DNA of 64,000 nt from Cristatella mucedo (GCA_009760855.2 WPIO01000127.1:360501-424500); one strand, 5' to 3'. Shown: positions 13,180 through 24,659, counted from the stretch's first letter. The notes: generated by a model from the sequence alone, not told the origin. Numbers and translations are program-made.

Positions 13180-13216
<37 letters not shown>
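13078..13216. repeat. Long TA microsatellite
   Basis: About 140 bp of TA-dominated repeat with occasional TATG and TACA interruptions. It separates the 3' tail of a LINE B copy from the truncated 5' end of a LINE A copy. Translations through it are meaningless Tyr/Ile runs. Confidence 0.97.
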
Positions 13217-13924
13217 CATCGTGGCTTGCTAAACATTTAAATAGCTCCATAGTTCTGTCTTGGCTTGGTTATTGTAATTTCATTTTGGCTGGGCTGCCAA
13301 AAAGAGCAACTAGGCTACTACAGATGGCTATGAATATGGCTGCAATGCTAGTTTTCAAGTTCCAGAGGTTTTACCACGTGTCTGCTTTGGTGAAGGAGCT
13401 AGGTCGGCCGCTGGTTAATCAATGGATACAGAGAAACGTTCTTACACTGACCCACAAGGCCCACTACGGCTTGTTTCCCCCATACCTAGCTAAAATGCCG
13501 CACTAGTTTCAGCCTCTTAGTGCCCTGTTAATGCCCTGTATGGAAAATGAAATTAGCTGTTCCATTCCTCCGCTTAAAGGCCGTTGGCGACAGAGGCTTT
13601 AGCTCTGGGTGTCCTAGACTGTGGCAATCGCCTCCACAATTCTTACTCAACGCCAACTACTCACTTGCTGCCGACAGTGGCTCATCCTTTCCAGTGACCC
13701 TAAGCTGCTGCTTCCGAGCAACTCACTACCTCACATGCTCTTATGACTCTGCTATGCTTCCCACTTTCTCTTTGCTCCTAGAGATGAAGTCTGTTGGCTA
13801 CCGAATGCGTACCAGAAGCCACTTAGGCTGTGAGTGGGCTAAACAAAACTCTCCTAAGTAACAACCGTATGGTCTGTGTGGCTCTGTGAAATTGCAAGCG
13901 AAGATACACTACATTATATTACAA
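13217..13924 (+). mobile_element. LINE A, 5'-truncated copy
   Basis: Starts abruptly after the microsatellite at ATCGTGGCTTGCTAAACATT. It carries the post-RT coding region (GLPKRATRLLQMAMN, LVKELGRPLVNQWIQ, VGDRGFSSGCPRLW, KSVGYRMRTRS) and the 3' terminus ending in ACTACATTATATTAC. A stop at about 13,503 and a frame break before 13,547 split the frame. Confidence 0.9.
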
Positions 13925-14644
13925 AGCAAACCGTATTTTTGGCAATTTTACGTAGCTGAAAGTAGGCGGACTTGACAGTGGGTTGATGTGATCAGCTCAC
14001 GAAGATTCACTTCGGAACAGAAAAACTACATTTCGAGCAAATAAAACGAGTGATACGTCAGCAGTGCCAATTCTTATCGTTAGCATTCCTCTTTTTGGAC
14101 TCACACTTCGTTTTTCCGTGAATAGTACATCGGTTTTATTGACGATATAATAACTTTGAGAATAGTCATTAGAATCTTGACAGAACTGAAACTCTTAATA
14201 AGTAATTTGATGACAAAATGCTGTGAGGTCAAAATAGCTGTTAACCACCGTTTTTAGTACAGACGAATAAGTTAATTTATTTGTTGCATTTGGTGGAGCA
14301 ATGGAATGAAGCTACCTAAAAGTCATTGGCTAAGAGTCTTTGAAGGCAATTCGCAGCTTTGCGGGAGTCAGTTCATGTCGGATAGATGCATGATAATTTT
14401 TCTAGCGTCTAAATAAAGCTAACAGAGCTACCCTAACAGCAATTTTTATAATAAAATAAAATAAATCGTACATGTAAACGTATTCTTATCTGGACTCGAC
14501 TCAGTAGTTCAATAATGACCAGGTGGGCATTACGGCAAAGAGTCTTTTGCTACAAAATCTTGCTAGCGGATCAGAAGAGTCGTTAGCTATTCACACGTTA
14601 GCTAATCTAATTCAATTAGCATAGAAAAGAGAAAGTGATCAGTA
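13925..14644. other. Unassigned stretch with weak LINE B traces
   Basis: 13,960-14,100 resembles a very old minus-strand LINE B segment (GTAGCTGAAAGTAGGCGGACTTGACAGTGGG...GTGATCAGCTCACGA compares with the region upstream of the family's post-RT domain). The remainder is unassigned. Confidence 0.4.
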
Positions 14645-14702
14645 CAGAGGCGTGAGGAAGACGTGAGGAGTGAGGAAGGCGTGAGGAAGACGTGAGGAGC
14701 CC
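14645..14702. repeat. GTGAGGA tandem repeat
   Basis: Two copies of a GCGTGAGGAAGACGTGAGGAG unit separated by TGAGGAAG. It is purine-rich and sits just outside the 3' end of the next LINE B copy. Confidence 0.8.
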
Positions 14703-14708
14703 ACCTAA

Positions 14709-16245
14709 ACAATAATAATAATAATAATTCACTTGATAAAGCACCCTCAGAGAACTTAATCTCTCTCTAGGCGCTTTACATTTACTGTAAAGTGAAATGC
14801 AATTGAATGGTAAGTAAAATTATGCTTGGAAAACAAACGAAATGAAGAATATGGTTAGGGGTGACATGCACAGGGTCAGCATGCAAATGTGGTTAGTGGC
14901 AGCATGCACAGTGTCAGCACGCATAAGCACATGAAGGACGAATCACAGGGACCCACTTAATGCTGTCCTAAATAGGTGTGTTTTTAAGTTCCTTTTAGAT
15001 GTGGTCAGGTCATGGGATGTTCTGACGCAGGTCGGGAGAGAGTTCCAGGCTTTGGGAGCATATGAACTAAATGCACGGTCTCCAAAGGATTTAAGGTTTG
15101 TACGAAGTATTTCTAGACTGTTGGATTCCGAAAAGCGGTGGTACCATGATTGGCCTGATGAGGTAGTATATCTGACAGATAGGCTGGAGCCATAGAATGA
15201 AGGGACCTAAAAGTGAGCAACAAAACCTTGAAGTCAATCCGGTGCTTGAATTATAGCCAGTGCAGGTCGGCGAGAAGTGGAGTAATGTGGCAACTGCGAC
15301 GCTCGCGGCAGACAAGTCTAGCTGCCGAGTTTTGCACCAGCTGCAATCGCCTGATCGCACATGCTGGTAGGCCAGTAAGCAGTGAGTTGCAGAAGTCGAG
15401 ACAGGATGTCACGAATGCACGGACCAACTTAGATGTGGTATATTTTTCTAAACAAGCCCGAATTTTAGCAATGTTATGAAGCTGAAAATAGGCGGATTTG
15501 ACTGTGGAGCTGATATGGTCGTCTAACGAGAGGTCGCTTTGGAATATGACACCTAGATTTCAAGCTGACGCAACAGGATATATACTGGCAAAGCCAATTT
15601 TAAGTCAGCCTTTCCAATCTCTGATTTACACTGGGTTAGCCCATAACAAGTAAGTTACTTTTGACATCGATTACTGTTAGAAAATTTGCTGCCATCCATG
15701 TGCGGATGTCATCAATATATGCAGCAAGTGAGTTGAGAGAATTTTAAGTGCTCGAATACTGGGAGGGGTCAAAGCAAAGGTACAACTGAGTGTCATCCGC
15801 AGAGAAGTGAAAGCCTAGATTGTGCTTGGCAATCACATCAGCAAGAAGGAGAGTATAAACCACGAAAAGAACCGGACCTAGCACGGAGCCCTGAGGTTCA
15901 GCATATTTCAGAGGTACTTCAGATGATCTTTATCCATTCATGTCAATACTCTGAAGCCTCTCACTGAGGTAGGACCTGAACCTCTGCAGAGCAGTGCCAG
16001 TGATGGGCAGGCGAGATGAGAGGCGCTCTAGAAGAACTTTGTGATCGATGGTATCAAAAGCTGCCGAAAAATCGAGCAAAACAAGCCGAGACACTCCACC
16101 CATGTCTGCATTCCTAAGTAGGTCGTTGTATACCCTAAGCAATGCTGAATCTGTAGAGTGATTAGCTCTAAAGCCAGACCGGAACTTACTAGCAAGCGTG
16201 AGGTTTCGATAAATGAGTTCAGCTGGTCTGCCACGTCCGTTCCAG
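14709..16245 (-). mobile_element. LINE B, RT-containing truncated copy
   Basis: Minus strand. The 3' end is an AATAATAAT run followed by the tail hairpin (AAAGCACCCTCAGAGAACTT on the plus strand). The copy extends 5' into the reverse transcriptase to codons for ADQLNSFIETS, where it stops abruptly. Motifs still visible include [31 protein letters not shown] and [13 protein letters not shown], so the catalytic Asp residues of RT motifs A and C remain. In-frame stops and shifts make it inactive. Confidence 0.92.
15930..16142 (-). pseudogene. LINE B reverse transcriptase fragment
   Basis: Non-LTR retrotransposon reverse transcriptase remnant of 70 codons covering RT motif A (FDTIDH, catalytic Asp present) and the WFRSYLSxR-like segment, here with FRSYLSERLQSIDMNG. 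It ends at a stop where the sister copy at 31,656 reads on into [16 protein letters not shown]. The overlapping frame 16,028-16,234 supplies the upstream residues ADQLNSFIETS, which shows a frameshift. It has no host function; such enzymes reverse-transcribe the element's own RNA at a nicked target. Confidence 0.85.
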
Positions 16246-17264
16246 AATCCTAAACCCTAATTACCGCTGAAGTACACGCTCCTAATCTCTATCATTTATA
16301 ATTAAAATGATGCAACATTTCTTCACAAAATGATTTTAAGGATCATTAACTAGCTAATCGTATCGATATTTTAAAGGATTATGAGGCAATTGAAAGGCAT
16401 TACAGCCTGGTAATCACGGCGTAGCAGCAGTAGGATCTAGGTAAATCACTTCGATGGTTATCATTCCTAGAAAACATACTTTAGACTTTAAATTTTTCAG
16501 AAGACTGTTAGTTGGAATTATTTAATCAGGTATACTTTGCATAAATGTTTTCCCAAGTTAGTTTTGGGCAGTGAGAGATAATGTGGAAGTGAGATATGCT
16601 CACTCTGAGCTTAATTTCGTAAATTGGCAAGGCTCATGCAACACCATTTGCAGATGCAAGTAGCTCAGCATATCCGCTATGGTGGTTTCTGAAACCCTAA
16701 CATAATAGGAAATTGATTAATCATGTTTGTGAGTCTTTCAACGTGGATGTGCGACCAAATTATCAAGCAGCCTTGAATAGCTGTTCTTCCTCTCGGAACT
16801 GCACTAGAAATACGTGTATTCAATGGCCTCAATTGGATGCTTTATTCCCTGACCATTGGCGAAGCTATTTCGCCTGTGAGTAGTTTGGAGGGCTCCTCGC
16901 ATCAATGAAAGTAACAATCGTAGATATTTGCCTGCTCCTTAAGAGACAAAAATATCTGTCCAAGCGCTTGTCAGCACCTTGCAATAGAGCTCGTGCAGTA
17001 CATCAGTGTAAGCCACCATAATAGCTGAAAAGGGCAGAGTAGCCGATACAATCAAAACCATCAGCATAGTAAATTTTAATCTTTAACCATTCTTCAAGGT
17101 GTACCAAACATTGAAAAACGTCCTCTTCTTGATATAAAAATCATCGTAAATGTACCTAAAATTGTCTTCGAGTAAAATAATAGAAGACTGTAATTCTAAT
17201 GTAAAAAAATGCATCCCATCTTTCTCAAGCTAATTATAGGTTCATGAATATTGATGCCACTTAC
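16246..17264. other. Unassigned stretch
   Basis: No clear exon. A possible minus-strand acceptor (TGCCCTTTTCAG) near 17,035 is followed by a short open frame that I could not match to any domain. Confidence 0.35.
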
Positions 17265-17408
17265 TGATGTCGAAAACGGTCATCGTCCCAGCCGCTCCTA
17301 CTAAGTGGCCTTCATAGCTATCGGAATCATCCTCACAAGCAGTAGATGTGATCAAGTTTGATTGTGAAATTTGAGCCGTGCTGTTCAGAAAACACGAGCA
17401 ATTTGAGC
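17265..17408 (-). CDS. WSC domain, C-terminal half exon
   Basis: Minus-strand exon of 144 nt. The acceptor is TTCCACTTCGCTGCAG and the donor is ATCA|GTAAGT. Read in phase 1 it continues the preceding exon without a stop: GSNCSCFLNSTAQIS..., then ACEDDSD, then GTMTVFDI. The CSC pair and the final hydrophobic strand fit the second half of a WSC domain, a cysteine-rich extracellular module thought to bind carbohydrate. The last two of the usual eight cysteines appear as Ser and Gly, unlike the WSC exon at 34.0-34.3 kb. The exon ends in phase 1, so the protein continues, but I could not place the next exon. Confidence 0.68.
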
Positions 17409-17567
17409 CTGCAGCGAAGTGGAAGACAACAGTTGTTATACCAGCGACGCAGTTTAATTAATGTAAGAGCAAACGATAACCATTCTCTTTGATGGACCTT
17501 GCCTACGTCCTTATATTTTATTGCGAGCTCTTTGGCATTCAGAAAGAAAAATGAAGTGAAAACGTAC
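17409..17567 (-). other. Short intron splitting a WSC domain
   Basis: 159-bp intron, phase 1, with donor GTACGT and acceptor CTGCAG preceded by a pyrimidine-rich tract. It breaks the WSC module between LCRGVGAMTAALSG and NCSC. Confidence 0.6.
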
Positions 17568-17711
17568 CCGACAAAGCAGCCGTCATAGCTCCCACTCCTC
17601 TGCAGAGTTCTATGCACTGGAACGGACTTGGATTGACCTGCTGTTGGTTCAGCACCATGCTTTCTGCTAGCGCCTTCATTACTAAAGGCTGGCTGTAGCA
17701 TCCAGCATAAC
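17568..17711 (-). CDS. WSC domain, N-terminal half exon
   Basis: Minus-strand exon of 144 nt bounded by acceptor CGTTCCAG and donor TTGTCGG|GTACGT. It encodes YAGCYSQP, then QCIELCRGVGAMTAALSG, the start of a WSC domain: the initial GCY, then the paired CxxxC. It begins and ends in phase 1 and joins in frame to the exon at 17,265-17,408. The first residues match the layout of the WSC exon at 34,291, where DFDGCYS also follows the acceptor directly. The likely product is a secreted or membrane-anchored multidomain protein. No signal peptide exon has been found. Confidence 0.7.
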
Positions 17712-19581
17712 CTGGAACGAACTCCACTGTTAGCTATGTATGCCTCACACTGACCAGTATTGGCTTGCGTCCATTGAGCTTACCTTACGCTAAAGAAGAT
17801 AGACATTGAGAGAAAATATCAGCCGCTAATGCTGGCTTTAACTACGGGATATTTCCAAAATTTGGCCTAATATACCGAATCAGCATGGTAAGCGTGAAAG
17901 TGCTCGAGATGAGCGCCTCATTCGAAGTAGCATCACGACAGACTCACGCATGCTCTTTCAAATGACCCTTCACTTCACGAACCATGAGCGTGGCATGCAC
18001 GATACAGGTCGCATTAAATGAATGAGCCTGCACATTATGCAGTGGTTAGAAGCTGTCAGCCATCGGGAGTCATTAACTGTAGACAGTGGTGACCTATTGT
18101 ACACGAGACCCTCACAGTATAATGGGTGAGCACGTGAGTTCACGAGCACAAACATGGAGGCTGCGTAAGCAGTGAGGCGAAGGCGAGCCAGTTGTTGGGT
18201 CATTTACCTGCAGCAAAGTAGTGCTTATTAAACTGTCAGAATTGTAAGACCCAACTAGCTAAGCCTGCTAATGTTGCCCAGACTTCCGAAAACAAATATG
18301 GCTACCTGCAGGATTGTAGTAGTGCTGAGTAATCATAATCACATTAATCTGTATGCATGCTTACAAAATCTCCATGGTCAGAACACATATTTAGTAAATT
18401 CGACAAAATCTGCGATCATCTCAAGGTACAGTAGGTCTTTCCTCAACCGAGGTCACGGCACCTACACAGGTCACGCCACCGAGGTTCTGACACAATGCAA
18501 GCCGTTCTTTGAATAGGCAAGTGGCAGACGATAAAAGGGTTTGGGTCTCCAATTCACAGAAAAGCGAAAAAGGAACACGCCTCAATTAACTACCAGCACA
18601 TTTGGCTTTCAGTCTGCCAATTACCGAATAACCGTCGCTGAAGATAACTGTAGCAGTTTTTCATCAGTATACAAAATCTCCTAAAGTTGCATGAAGAAAT
18701 TTAACAATTCCACAGTCCCCCTATATTTACGGCTTCCAATGATGGCTGCTTTTGTTCTGCTACCACCGTGTGCGAATACACCGATATTGCTACTCCACAA
18801 CCATTTACATAATCTTTGACACGGTGACTGTTAATATACCAGTCCGTACACCACCTATGTGGGCATTATGTTTTAGTTGTTTTAGTTGCAAACAATTTCG
18901 TAATATACCTTAATAGAAAAATTATAATAAAAATAACTGAGACGTAACAAGATTAAGAAATGATGGTTAAAATAGGTCGCCTGAAGACCGGAGCTTTCTC
19001 TAGACTTTTGCCTGTTACAGGAATAAGTCCGGCTTTGTGACTTTAATTGCATGCAGGTCTACAGAACGGAAATAAATGCTGATTTGCTAGCCGGTAGCGA
19101 GCAGTGAGAATGGATGCTGAGAGTAGGAAATGCCAAAAGGAAAAATCCTCTAAGAAGAGGAAAAGGTTAAGAAATTACAAAGTTCATGAACTTTGATAGA
19201 CACTGATCCCGCTTGGAGGTTGAAATTTGCGAAGAACTGATGTGCGATAATACCAAGAAGCAAAGAGAGAAACTAATAGAAGTAACAGCAGACATGGCTT
19301 TGTACCTCCGAAACTGAAGCCGGAGTGGTTTTTCTATCCGATAGGTCAGTCGGAATCTAACGGCCACACGACAAGCAAAATCTGAAACGTTCTATTAATT
19401 TAATATTTTAAGTCTAGTCTTATTCCAAGGCCTTGTCAGAAAAATTAAATATGCATCGAGATAACAAATAGGGAGTCGTTAGCCAGCTATAAGCGGCCGT
19501 GAACAGATACTTTTGTTGACCAAGTTCAGTTTCAAACCAGCTTATATATTTATATTCAAAGTTACCAAAGTTCAGAGCTGG
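17712..19581. other. Unassigned 1.9 kb
   Basis: Probably intronic or intergenic for the minus-strand WSC gene. A minus-strand frame at 17,970-18,203 begins MTQQLARLRLTAYAASMF, which is weakly signal-peptide-like, but I cannot support it as an exon. No repeats recognised. Confidence 0.35.
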
Positions 19582-19956
19582 TTATTTTGTGTAACCGGCA
19601 TTCAGAACCCCATTAACTAGAGCGGTCGAACGGCCAAGCTTGGAGACGTTAAGATGAAGTCGAGCCTGTGCTTGAGTAAAAGTCTCTGGTACGAACTCAT
19701 GTACGTAAGCACACTTCGGGACCATGATATACCGCCCAGGAAACTCGGAAGTCAGGTTGTCGGAAAAACCCTGTAGACACAGAAAATTCCGTAAGCTCGA
19801 TTGCATCGATCGACTCGTTGGTGCTGGACGCTTAGTAGCTGCTAAATGAAGAGGGAATTCTGCTCTGAGTGACTTGTTGTCTATTACAACGTGGAATAGG
19901 TCATAGGCCACGCACTTGTAGGGCTCTTGCAGCCACTTTGACTGTGGCCTCGCAGC
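19582..19956 (-). CDS. Unrecognised open frame, possible terminal exon
   Basis: An uninterrupted minus-strand frame of 124 codons plus stop, opening at a possible acceptor (CACACTGCTAG). It contains EPYKCVAYDLFHVVID, LTSEFPGRYIMVPKC and ARLHLNVSKLGRST. I do not recognise the family. Length and unbiased composition in an AT-rich region are the only arguments for coding. No AATAAA is obvious downstream, so chance openness is possible. Confidence 0.3.
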   Translation of the reverse strand, partial: AARPQSKWLQEPYKCVAYDLFHVVIDNKSLRAEFPLHLAATKRPAPTSRSMQSSLRNFLCLQGFSDNLTSEFPGRYIMVPKCAYVHEFVPETFTQAQARLHLNVSKLGRSTALVNGVLNAGYTK

Positions 19957-20570
19957 CTAGCAGTGTGGGGACGAGGCCGAACAGCCTATCGAGGTCGGTT
20001 GAAGCTTGCTGCTCGTGTGCATAATAAAAAAGAGAGTTGGTACTCGCTATCGGGCAAACGTAATGTCTCTTGTCGCCTTAGCTAATCCTTCGTTTGTGAA
20101 AAGTTAGCATTATTAGCAATGAGTGTCATCGCCATGCTTGGCTTCTAATCCCGGCAACGTCAGAATATATATATAAACTTAAAAAGGCCGCTTCAAGAAA
20201 AACGTGTCCCACATATTTGGCTCCTGCGCTTTGATTCAATGACGAAAGAAATGAGAATTCACGGTAAGTACCCAGAACTTCGCCAGTTGTCTAAAGCGAG
20301 CAGATTCAGTTCTTCGTCAGGCGGTATTGTACCTGCTGCTGCTAAGAGGTTCCAAGCTCTTGACCTATTCCATTACTATCAGTAGCTTACAACCAAGACT
20401 ACGTGTCAAAGCATCTGCAATAATACTAACTTGGGGAAATAATAGATATAATTAAAATGTCTTGCAATTTAATAATATCAAAAACTAATAGCAATATAGA
20501 AAAATGTGTAGAAACAAAGTAAGTAAAAGACAATAAAGTTAAAAGTGCTATATGTTTGAACCTGACATCT
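19957..20570. other. Unassigned stretch
   Basis: Nothing supported. AT-rich with short A runs near 20,450-20,550. Confidence 0.4.
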
Positions 20571-21570
20571 CGATGACATCATAACATGGATGGCAGAAAA
20601 CTTTCTTAAATAGAATGACAATAAAACCAGCTTACTAATTATGCTCAAACCAAGTGTGATTCATAAATTAGAAAGTCTAACCCTCAAAATGGGCTCGGTC
20701 AGTATATCTCCTGTAGAGTCTGCAGGCAATCTAGGCTTCATGTTCCAAAGTGACCGTTCGTTAGGCGACCACTTCAGCTCCACGATCAAGTCTACCTACT
20801 TTCAGCTATGTAAAATAGCCAAAATTCAGGCTTTTTTAGATAGGGATGCCACATCAAAGTTGGTCCTTGCATTTGTGACATCCCGTCTTGACCTCTGTAA
20901 CTCACTGCTTGCTGGTCTACTGGCCTGTGCAATCGGGTGCTAACAGTTGATGCGAAGATTTACAGCTTGGGTTGTCTGTTGCGAGCATCGCTTTTGCCGT
21001 ATTACACCACTTCTTGCCGACCTGTACTGGTTACCAGTCAAGCAAGGCATCGACTTCAAGGTTTTGTCGCTTACTTTTTGGTCCCTTCATTCTTTGGCTC
21101 AAGCCTCCCAATCAGATCTACTGCGTCACCAGGCTAAGAATCGTGCCACCGGGCTTACGGAATCTAACTGTTTACCTATATCTCTTACAATCCTTAAATT
21201 CTTTGGAGACCGTGCATTTAGTTCGAACGCTCCAAAAGCCTTGAATTCACTCCCGACCTGGGTCATGATGCATCTTAAGTTGTCATAATTTAATGAGAAG
21301 CTAAAAACACAGCTATTTATGACAACATTCAGTGGGCGGCTGTTATCCGTCTTTTATGAAATTATGCGTGCTGATGCATTGCATGCTGTCACTAACCAAG
21401 CTTGCATGCTGAGCCTGTGCATGCCCCTCCTAACAATGCTATTCCTGTCATTTATTGAGCATGTACCTCTAACGATGGATAGTGCTTCCTTTGTAGCAAA
21501 GGTAAGCAGCTAGAAAGGCGTTTAATTCTCTGAGGGTGCAATATTAATGTGTTATTATTATAATTATTAT
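20571..21570 (+). mobile_element. LINE B, 5'-truncated copy
   Basis: Starts at codons for DDIITWMAENFLK, just downstream of RT motif C. It proceeds through KPSVIHKLESLTLKMGS, the post-RT domain, the SNAPKALNSLPT end of the ORF and the TGCTGATGCATTGC 3' UTR, and ends with a degraded tail (TCTGAGGGTGCAATATTAAT) plus ATT repeats. The longest intact piece is 20,641-20,943 (100 codons). Several frameshifts are present. Confidence 0.9.
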
Positions 21571-23475
21571 GCTATCAGTGTTTTGCCTGAAATCAAAGCC
21601 CGATAATTTGGAGCCATCATCGTCACGACTTCAAAAAATTCTATTCAAACATAGCAATGTCCTATTCATTTTAGGGAAAAGGTACAAACGGTCATACAAG
21701 TAGTGGTACGTTTTTAAACATAATTTAGCCAAAAGAAAGATTAACGAAATAGGTTAATTAATTATGTTGGGCAATACAACTGAAATTATACAATAGGTAC
21801 TGATAGCCTACCGGCACTAATTTCGCATATGAAGTTTTGAATTTTCTGTATCTTTTCACTGGCAAAACTTGCTGGTGACGATTTCCCCAAGTAAATAAGT
21901 AAAGCTTGATAGTCGATATTTCCTGATGCAGTTTTCTGGTAAGTCGTGTGACTTAACGAACTGTGCGACCCATCCTCATTTCTGTAGTATATACTGTGCT
22001 TGTAGTTCCAGGTTCCTAAAATAACAGCATTCAGTTGTCACGTGGTTGTGGCTGAAGCAAGAATCAACCAGGCAATTTAAGTGAAAAGGGCGCCCAAATA
22101 CGGAGAAGTATTTGTGTAAAAGCATCTCAGTGCCACTCGCATGCTGCATAATTACTCAAAGACCATATGAACCGGAAAACCATGCGGAGGTATCTTCGTA
22201 ACAATGTAGCTGCTTTAGTTTAGAGAGATATCCGAACTGATACATTTCAACTACATTGTGCATCGGAGTTACGAGCAGCAGAGAGATCAAGTTCTCTTAA
22301 GGTGCAATGCAAATTAATGATTTTGTTATATTATATATATTATATTATATGTTATATTATACTCTGATAGGCCCATGACTCTCAAGACTGCTGCAGCTAG
22401 GCTTGCTATCAAAAGACACCCAGCTTTCTTATAAGTTTATATGCCCAGGGCTTACAAGGAATTTGTGACTTTGCTCTCTTCTGGCACTTTACAGACCTGC
22501 AATTACTAGCCAATACACTATATGCACTATAAGAAATCGGGATGTAAATACAGACTAAATTCCCATTTGCAAGCAGAAATAAAAGTTTTCTTACAGTAGT
22601 AAGAAATTAATTGGGTTCCCTGGTTCCCTCGGATCAAGCTATGGTTGTGAATTAGTCAATCAAGGGCACTATTGACCAATATTTGACTCTTTTCTGTCCC
22701 AGTTTGAAAGCGGTCGGCGATCGGTCACAGAAGGGGAAATGTTTGCACAGATTAATGAATATAAACTCCTTGCTGGATGAATTGAGCAGAGTTGTAAAAG
22801 CTTTCTGAGTCGATCTGTGAAAATGGTATATTTTAGCTCTCACTTTGATATAAGCATCTGCTTCCATAGCTATTGTACACGTAGTTTAAAGTCTACTGTC
22901 ACATCTATTCAGTTGTGAACAAATACTCACCGGAAGAATACAGTTGCTTGTTGTTAAGCATATCAAAAAATCTTAAGCTTTTGAGTAAATAACTTGAAGA
23001 CTGCGCTTCTAAATGATTGCATTGTGCAATGATGGCTAATTTTATGAAAAGCCCTATGCAAGTCCACATTCATGAGCGATGACACGCCTATCCTCAAAAT
23101 TTAAGAGATCTTCGGCATTTATCTTGATATTGCTTCTCCTAATTAATTATAGAATTGAACTGAGTCAAGATATATAAATTGACAAGCTTTTTTCTTTATG
23201 TTAGAATTACTCAATGACTCTGAAACTCAAATACAGTAACCCATTTTTCTAATGTTTAAGTTACAGTTTCCCCATATCTGATGCAGCAATTGATCTCCAC
23301 CAATTATTACAGCCTGCAGATTTTTCAAACCTGCGCCACTTATCCAAGTTACTTGCATTGTGAATTTTCCATAACAAGCAATTTCTCTTATTAAGTAACT
23401 CGCGATAGATAAATGATTTTTTTGTGTTGCATTCAAAATTTGAAACAATCCTTTACTGAAGACAGAGTTAAGCTG
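21571..23475. other. Unassigned 1.9 kb, probably intron or intergenic
   Basis: A TATAT/TTATA-rich patch lies at 22,325-22,362. Minus-strand frames at 22,652-22,867 and 23,227-23,448 lie where the second half of the 23.7 kb CTLD would be expected, but neither gives a convincing lectin sequence in a compatible phase. Confidence 0.35.
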
Positions 23476-23549
23476 TCAAGTTATCGTTGCGACCAATATC
23501 CGGACTCAACACGTGTTGAGTCCGGATATTGGCCGCAAAGATAACTTGA
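23476..23549. repeat. 74-bp near-perfect palindrome
   Basis: Two 37-bp arms meet with no spacer between 23,512 and 23,513, matching at 35 of 37 positions. The central 40 bp (23,493-23,532) are perfectly self-complementary and include CCAATATCCGGACTCAACAC on the left. It lies 37 nt inside the intron that follows the minus-strand lectin exon at 23,587-23,796. It can form a stable hairpin in RNA or a cruciform in DNA. No terminal repeats or target duplication were recognised. Confidence 0.95.
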
Positions 23550-23586
23550 ACTTTATTACTCAGTCACGTAATGAGTGAATACTCAC

Positions 23587-23796
23587 CAGTCCAAAATGAT
23601 GCTGAAGAAGATGCCAATAACCAATAAAGGGTATTGAGATGTATGCTTTCAGCGTTGCTGTTAATGACTACCGTATATCCTCCAAGAGCTGCACATTCTA
23701 GCATTGATAGCCGGTAGTTTTTCATGTAGCTACTTTTGAACAGGTAGCAGCTTCCTCCGAAGTTCATCAAATTCTCAGAATTGCAGTACGTATCAT
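23587..23796 (-). CDS. C-type lectin-like domain, N-terminal exon
   Basis: Minus-strand exon of 210 nt, acceptor TTCTTCCTAG and donor GGACTG|GTGAGTA, phase 1 at both ends. It encodes DTYCNSENLMNFGGSCYLF, then MLECAALGGYTVVINSNAES, and ends SASFWTG. This matches the first half of a CTLD: two N-terminal cysteines of the long form, the helix Cys (LEC), a TVVxxNSxxE loop, and a WIGL-equivalent FWTG at the exon end. The partner exon with the last three cysteines should lie below 23,550 but was not found. The exon may therefore belong to a decayed gene, or the partner may be very diverged. Confidence 0.72.
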
Positions 23797-24659
23797 CTAG
23801 GAAGAAATTATGTCATGCAGTATGTATAATCGAGGTAGCAATTACGTCAAGTGACAGCAAAATACTAGAATGAGAAAGCTGACAAGTGAGGTTAATGAAT
23901 AAGTAGATGCACAATTTTAGTGAATTGAAACCACAATATGTGTCCATTTAGCGTACAAAGCCCTTCAATTTTTGACTTATCCCTGAGAACATTCCTTGCA
24001 AAACATCAACACAGCGTTAAGAAAAAAATAACTAGGTTTTGTCACAAATGACCAGCAAACCTGGTCGAATGAATCCAAATTAAAGATTTTTTAGAAGATC
24101 GGAATTAATCTCAACACATGCAAAGAATTTCCATCTACACTCTAATAGGCGCTCTTGTAACCGGTATACTGCAATGGTGTGCAATTGTTACGTATTTCAA
24201 AGTGACATTCTTCTGGTAAAACTACTCCAAGTGAGTGAATTGATGTGCATTAGTGCAGGTGATTATGCCGATGCTAAGCCTGCGCGAAGTCGGGAAGTTT
24301 TCTCGGCTCCAAGTCGCACTGATCCCATTCAAGGGCGATCCTTCATGATAGATACCAAAGATTGGTAAAGCTGAGCTCTTTATGTCACGGCTTGAATCTT
24401 GACTTTCCGGATATCTACTGTCATCGTGCGATGACAATCAGATTTCAGCGTATTGTTGACCGGAAGATTTGGTTATCTGACCAGGTGCCAGCTGCTAGCA
24501 GCTCAAAAAAGTCCGATATTTTATATATTTTATATTTTACATTTATATCAGGTCATTTGAAGTTGAATTTGGCAGCGACGGCGCCTCCCTATCTGGATAC
24601 TGCTGCACGTAGTTCCAGCTTGCGTGTTCAGCTACGTTTACTTTCCTTACTTCGTTGAC
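23797..24659. other. Unassigned stretch
   Basis: No supported feature. Short opposing frames at 24,174-24,658 have no domain similarity that I can see. Confidence 0.35.

Noticed and set aside
13078-13216. Open frames giving Tyr/Ile-rich peptides
   Set aside because: They are translations of a TA microsatellite.
22652-23448. Second half of the 23.7 kb lectin domain
   Set aside because: Frames here do not contain the C-terminal CTLD cysteine spacing and do not fit phase 1.
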